Assembly (NCBI GenBank): GCA_037783545.1
Contig: JBBELK010000216.1
Span: 62,001-126,000, forward strand
Reading direction: 5' to 3'
From: Henricia sp. BOLD:AAB3569
Taxonomy: Eukaryota > Echinodermata > Asteroidea > Spinulosida > Echinasteridae
Length of the DNA: 64,000 nucleotides
Shown here: positions 61,938 through 64,000 of the stretch, in pieces
Numbering within the stretch: the first letter of the stretch is position 1
How the letters are laid out: each line of letters opens with the position of its first letter
Notes under the pieces: generated by a model
What the model was told of the DNA's origin: nothing
The model's database searches: none
What the model saw: the letters and a program-made list of their open reading frames with translations, nothing else
Program-made: the position numbers and the translations under genes

Positions 61938-64000
61938 AATAATTTTCCCCTACCTCCATCAGTGTCATATCTGTCAAACTGAATCATCAGCTCACTTATA
62001 TTGTCCATTGAGATGAGGTCACTCAGTGTTTCCTGTAACAATACAAACAACTTTTAGATTTTCATTAACAACAGAAGGTATAGGACCAGTAAGGGGGCAG
62101 GGCCATGTACCATGCTGGGTATAGACCCTTTGCACTGGTGGCAATGTTAGAGGGCAGGTTTTCTAATGTACTCATGCATGATGTACATAGTGACAATATG
62201 ATTGCCCACTAAGATGGCCGCCATATGCAAAGAGTCTATATGTTGACAATCGGACACGCAACTTACACAATCAGGACAAGTCCAGCCAACCTCTGTGTCG
62301 GCATTCTCCATAGCCTGGGATGAGTTGGTGTCCAGCCCTAAGCCTCGACCAATCAGGCATCCATGATGGAATGGCCGCCCACAAACGCGGCATAAAAACA
62401 CCGTGTCACGCTTGTACATCCGGCAGATTTCACATGGGTCCTCGGATTCCAACTTTTGGAGAAAAAAGGAAAGACCAAAACTTGATTATTAGTTATTGAT
62501 TTATCACAGTAGAAGGCTGAGTATGAAAACTCCTATAGAGCTTCTGCACCGGCACCCATGACAGGGGCAGGTTTTCTTATTTAAATGACAATGGAACCAC
62601 AAAGCACCTACTCATGCTTGACACACAGTGACAATGTGACTGTCCCCTGTCATGGCCGCCGTGCAAAGGCTCTATTCAAACCACTCTGATAACACAGCAG
62701 GGGCGGATCCAGGAATTTTTCCAGGAGGGGGTTTTGCCACCAGGGAGGGGTTTTGCCCATCAGATTTTTATGTCTGCTTGTTTCGGACAGACGGACACGC
62801 AAAAAATGCATTACATTATATTTTTTGGTGTCGGAGCAGGGGGAGGTTTTGACCCCCAAAACCCCCCCTCTGGATCCGCGCCTGCACAGCTAGCTTCTGA
62901 TCTTGCATTCCCAGGCTAAACTGAGTTTTCTCTTCAGGGCTCTCTTATAAATGCTATGCATGCATGCATCAGGGTTCAGGCACTTGGTTTCAAGACAAGA
63001 AAGAATAAATATCTCACACAATGTCTTCCTTTTGTACCTGCTCAAATACTGCATCATACTTGAGTTTTCCATTCCAGTCATCCAAGTTCAAGGCTTCCGA
63101 GACTGCTAGATTCTTCAGCTCCTCCTCCCGAGCTTGTTTCTTTTCTTCTTGTTCAGACAGAGCTCGGAGTGCCACTGGGGCCATATCAGGTTTGGCTCTG
63201 TTCATAACAAGAAATCATTCTTTAAAATGTTACTTTGATCTGACAAAGTTTGACAATTAATATTATAAGCACCTTCAGAAAAGAGCATTTTCAGAGCAAA
63301 ATGTTTTAACTACTTTTCACTTTGTCAAGTGGTCAGTTGATCAAATGGTCAACTTAAATCCCGGGCAATTCCAAAATGAATTTAATACTTACCAAAGCAA
63401 AGGAAACAGACCACATAACCAGGCTGCTGCAGCCCCCTGTTTTAACTTAGGCCGATAACAAATGTGTGTTTTTGTTGTTTGTATTTAAATAAGTCTGACC
63501 TGGAATAATTAGGCCTAACTTTGAAAAAAAAAACAGATGATTTTTCTTATGCCTTTATTCTTTGAACAAAAATGCAGTGAAAGCTTCTTCCGGGATGCAA
63601 CATAATTGAGAATATTAAGCTGCTTTTGCCTGAAATCTGGGTGATTCTCCTTTTTTAAGGCTGCGGTAAAATTAAAAAGGTAGGCCTATCCCGTCATCAT
63701 GCCAGTCGCTTTTCGCACACTCACACTAGTTTATAGTCACACTCAGAAGAAAAAGCCAACTTTTGAGATGACGATCGGCCGAAAATTTGATGCGATGTTA
63801 TGGGTGTTTTTTTCACAGACCAAAGACTTACACTTTAGATAAGAAATTGTTCCATCCTGATGATGTTGAAGGTTCACCACCAGTGTCCGTCGTGCTAGTT
63901 TGGTCAGCGTGACAACTGGGCCTCATCGCCCGGATGATCATGCTCAACCTCCCCACTCGTTTGGCTTGCGCTGCCGCTTCGTTCCCGTCACTCACCACAT
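59289..64000 (-). CDS. PHF24: PHF24-like PHD finger plus EF-hand protein, 5' end outside window
   Basis: Minus-strand exons: 64000-63832 (partial), 63197-63038, 62452-62267, 62032-61954, 61161-61055, 60852-60760, 60428-60289 and 59403-59289; all phases agree. About 349 codons are present. Order: Arg/Ser N-terminal part (VGRLSMIIRAMR ... STSSGWNNFLSKV), a charged helix (LRALSEQEEKKQAREEELKN), a PHD finger (CEICRMY ... FLCRVCGRPFHHGC ... GWTCPDC), two EF-hand loops (DTDGDSAITLPD split across two exons; DCDSDGVVTWGD), a third degenerate EF-like helix pair (LDNSNIGMITVGE) and the family-typical end ITWERFVVNKALALITARP. This layout matches vertebrate PHF24 (KIAA1045), a neural protein of poorly known role. 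No start codon is visible here. The gene is convergent with Tie. Confidence 0.9.
59460..59822 (-). repeat. Full-length tRNA-headed SINE in the terminal region of the PHF24-like gene
   Basis: The head at 59745-59822 has box B complement GGGATTCGAACCC; the body contains TTGCTCAAGGGTACATG and CTTGGGAGTATACAGCCC; the tail reaches an AT-rich ATT run at about 59460. It explains the fragment at 4970-5118. It lies in the last intron of the minus-strand gene. Confidence 0.65.
60610..60745. repeat. Family E fragment (copy 4)
   Basis: GAGATAACTTAGGCCCAAAA, ACAACATGCATTTCTAAAAA and GTGTACAAATGTCCAATATACG match the left arm of element E; the right arm is missing. Confidence 0.5.
61512..61862 (+). repeat. 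Tandem tRNA-headed SINE
   Basis: The tRNA-like head at 61564-61652 has a perfect 7-bp acceptor stem GGTACCG/CGGTACC, box A TGGCCGAGTGG and box B GGTTCGAATCC, but a poor anticodon stem. The body follows to about 61812, ending in the tail TTCTTCATGGGTTTCCTCAC. The same tail also precedes the head at about 61527-61560, so two copies are joined or the tail is duplicated. Confidence 0.65.
61901..61943. repeat. (AAT)n microsatellite next to a splice donor
   Basis: About 13 AAT/ATA units ending 11 bp from the exon border at 61954 of the PHF24-like gene. Confidence 0.85.
62120..62240. mobile_element. MITE family A, copy 7
   Basis: TATAGACCCTTTGCACTGGTG / complement ending CATATGCAAAGAGTCTATA; interior shortened. 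PHF24-like intron. Confidence 0.8.
62534..62675. mobile_element. MITE family A, copy 8
   Basis: TATAGAGCTTCTGCACCGGC left end, CATGGCCGCCGTGCAAAGGC right end; 140 bp. Same gene as copy 7, neighbouring intron. Confidence 0.85.
62698..62884. mobile_element. hAT-like MITE
   Basis: CAGGGGCGGATCCAGGAATT / complement of TCTGGATCCGCGCCTG, the CAGGGGCGGATCC terminus typical of widespread hAT-type elements. No transposase frame. Confidence 0.7.

Overview
This is a eukaryotic, intron-rich genomic window from an animal. Four protein-coding genes can be assembled exon by exon with consistent splice phases, plus one unexplained candidate exon. The content points to an invertebrate deuterostome, most likely an echinoderm: there is a single Tie-type receptor (Ig/EGF/Ig/FN3/kinase), a SAMD1-like protein that still carries PHD fingers, many short inverted-repeat elements, tRNA-derived SINEs and frequent TAGGCCTA motifs. 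The species call is inference; the gene identities rest on protein similarity recognised by eye.

Layout. (1) 1441-6311, plus: PIGW, the GPI-anchor inositol acyltransferase, 7 coding exons, 503 aa. (2) 8750-19848, plus: a SAMD1/KAT6-N-terminus-like chromatin reader with winged helices, a double PHD finger and a C-terminal SAM domain. It has two nearly identical alternative first exons (8750-9283 and 13125-13676), each with an NRF1-like palindrome exactly 134 bp before its ATG. (3) 19849-26253: intergenic, repeat-dense, with one candidate terminal exon on the minus strand (21553-21817). (4) 26254-54835, plus: a Tie1/Tie2 (TEK) orthologue, 26 coding exons, 1434 aa, with signal peptide, Ig, Ig, EGF x3, Ig, Ig, FN3 x4, transmembrane segment and tyrosine kinase. 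(5) 59289 to beyond 64000, minus: a PHF24-like PHD plus EF-hand protein, 3' complete, 5' end outside the window. It is convergent with the Tie gene.

The non-coding DNA is largely non-autonomous DNA-transposon debris. I resolved more than twenty inverted-repeat families. Several occur in multiple copies: A (8 copies, ~145 bp, TA-flanked), B (5 copies, TTAA-flanked hairpins), C (4 copies plus a solo end), D, E, H and I. There are also a Tc1/mariner remnant with a helix-turn-helix fragment, a hAT-like MITE and several tRNA-headed SINEs. An interleaved pair of fold-back elements lies between the two SAMD1-like first exons.

The genes do not form a shared pathway: GPI-anchor lipid synthesis in the ER, chromatin reading in the nucleus, cell-surface tyrosine-kinase signalling and a PHD/EF-hand protein. 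The most notable observations are the twin-promoter SAMD1-like gene with its reader-only KAT6-like architecture, the enlarged Tie receptor with an altered glycine loop and tail, and the interleaved fold-back structure.
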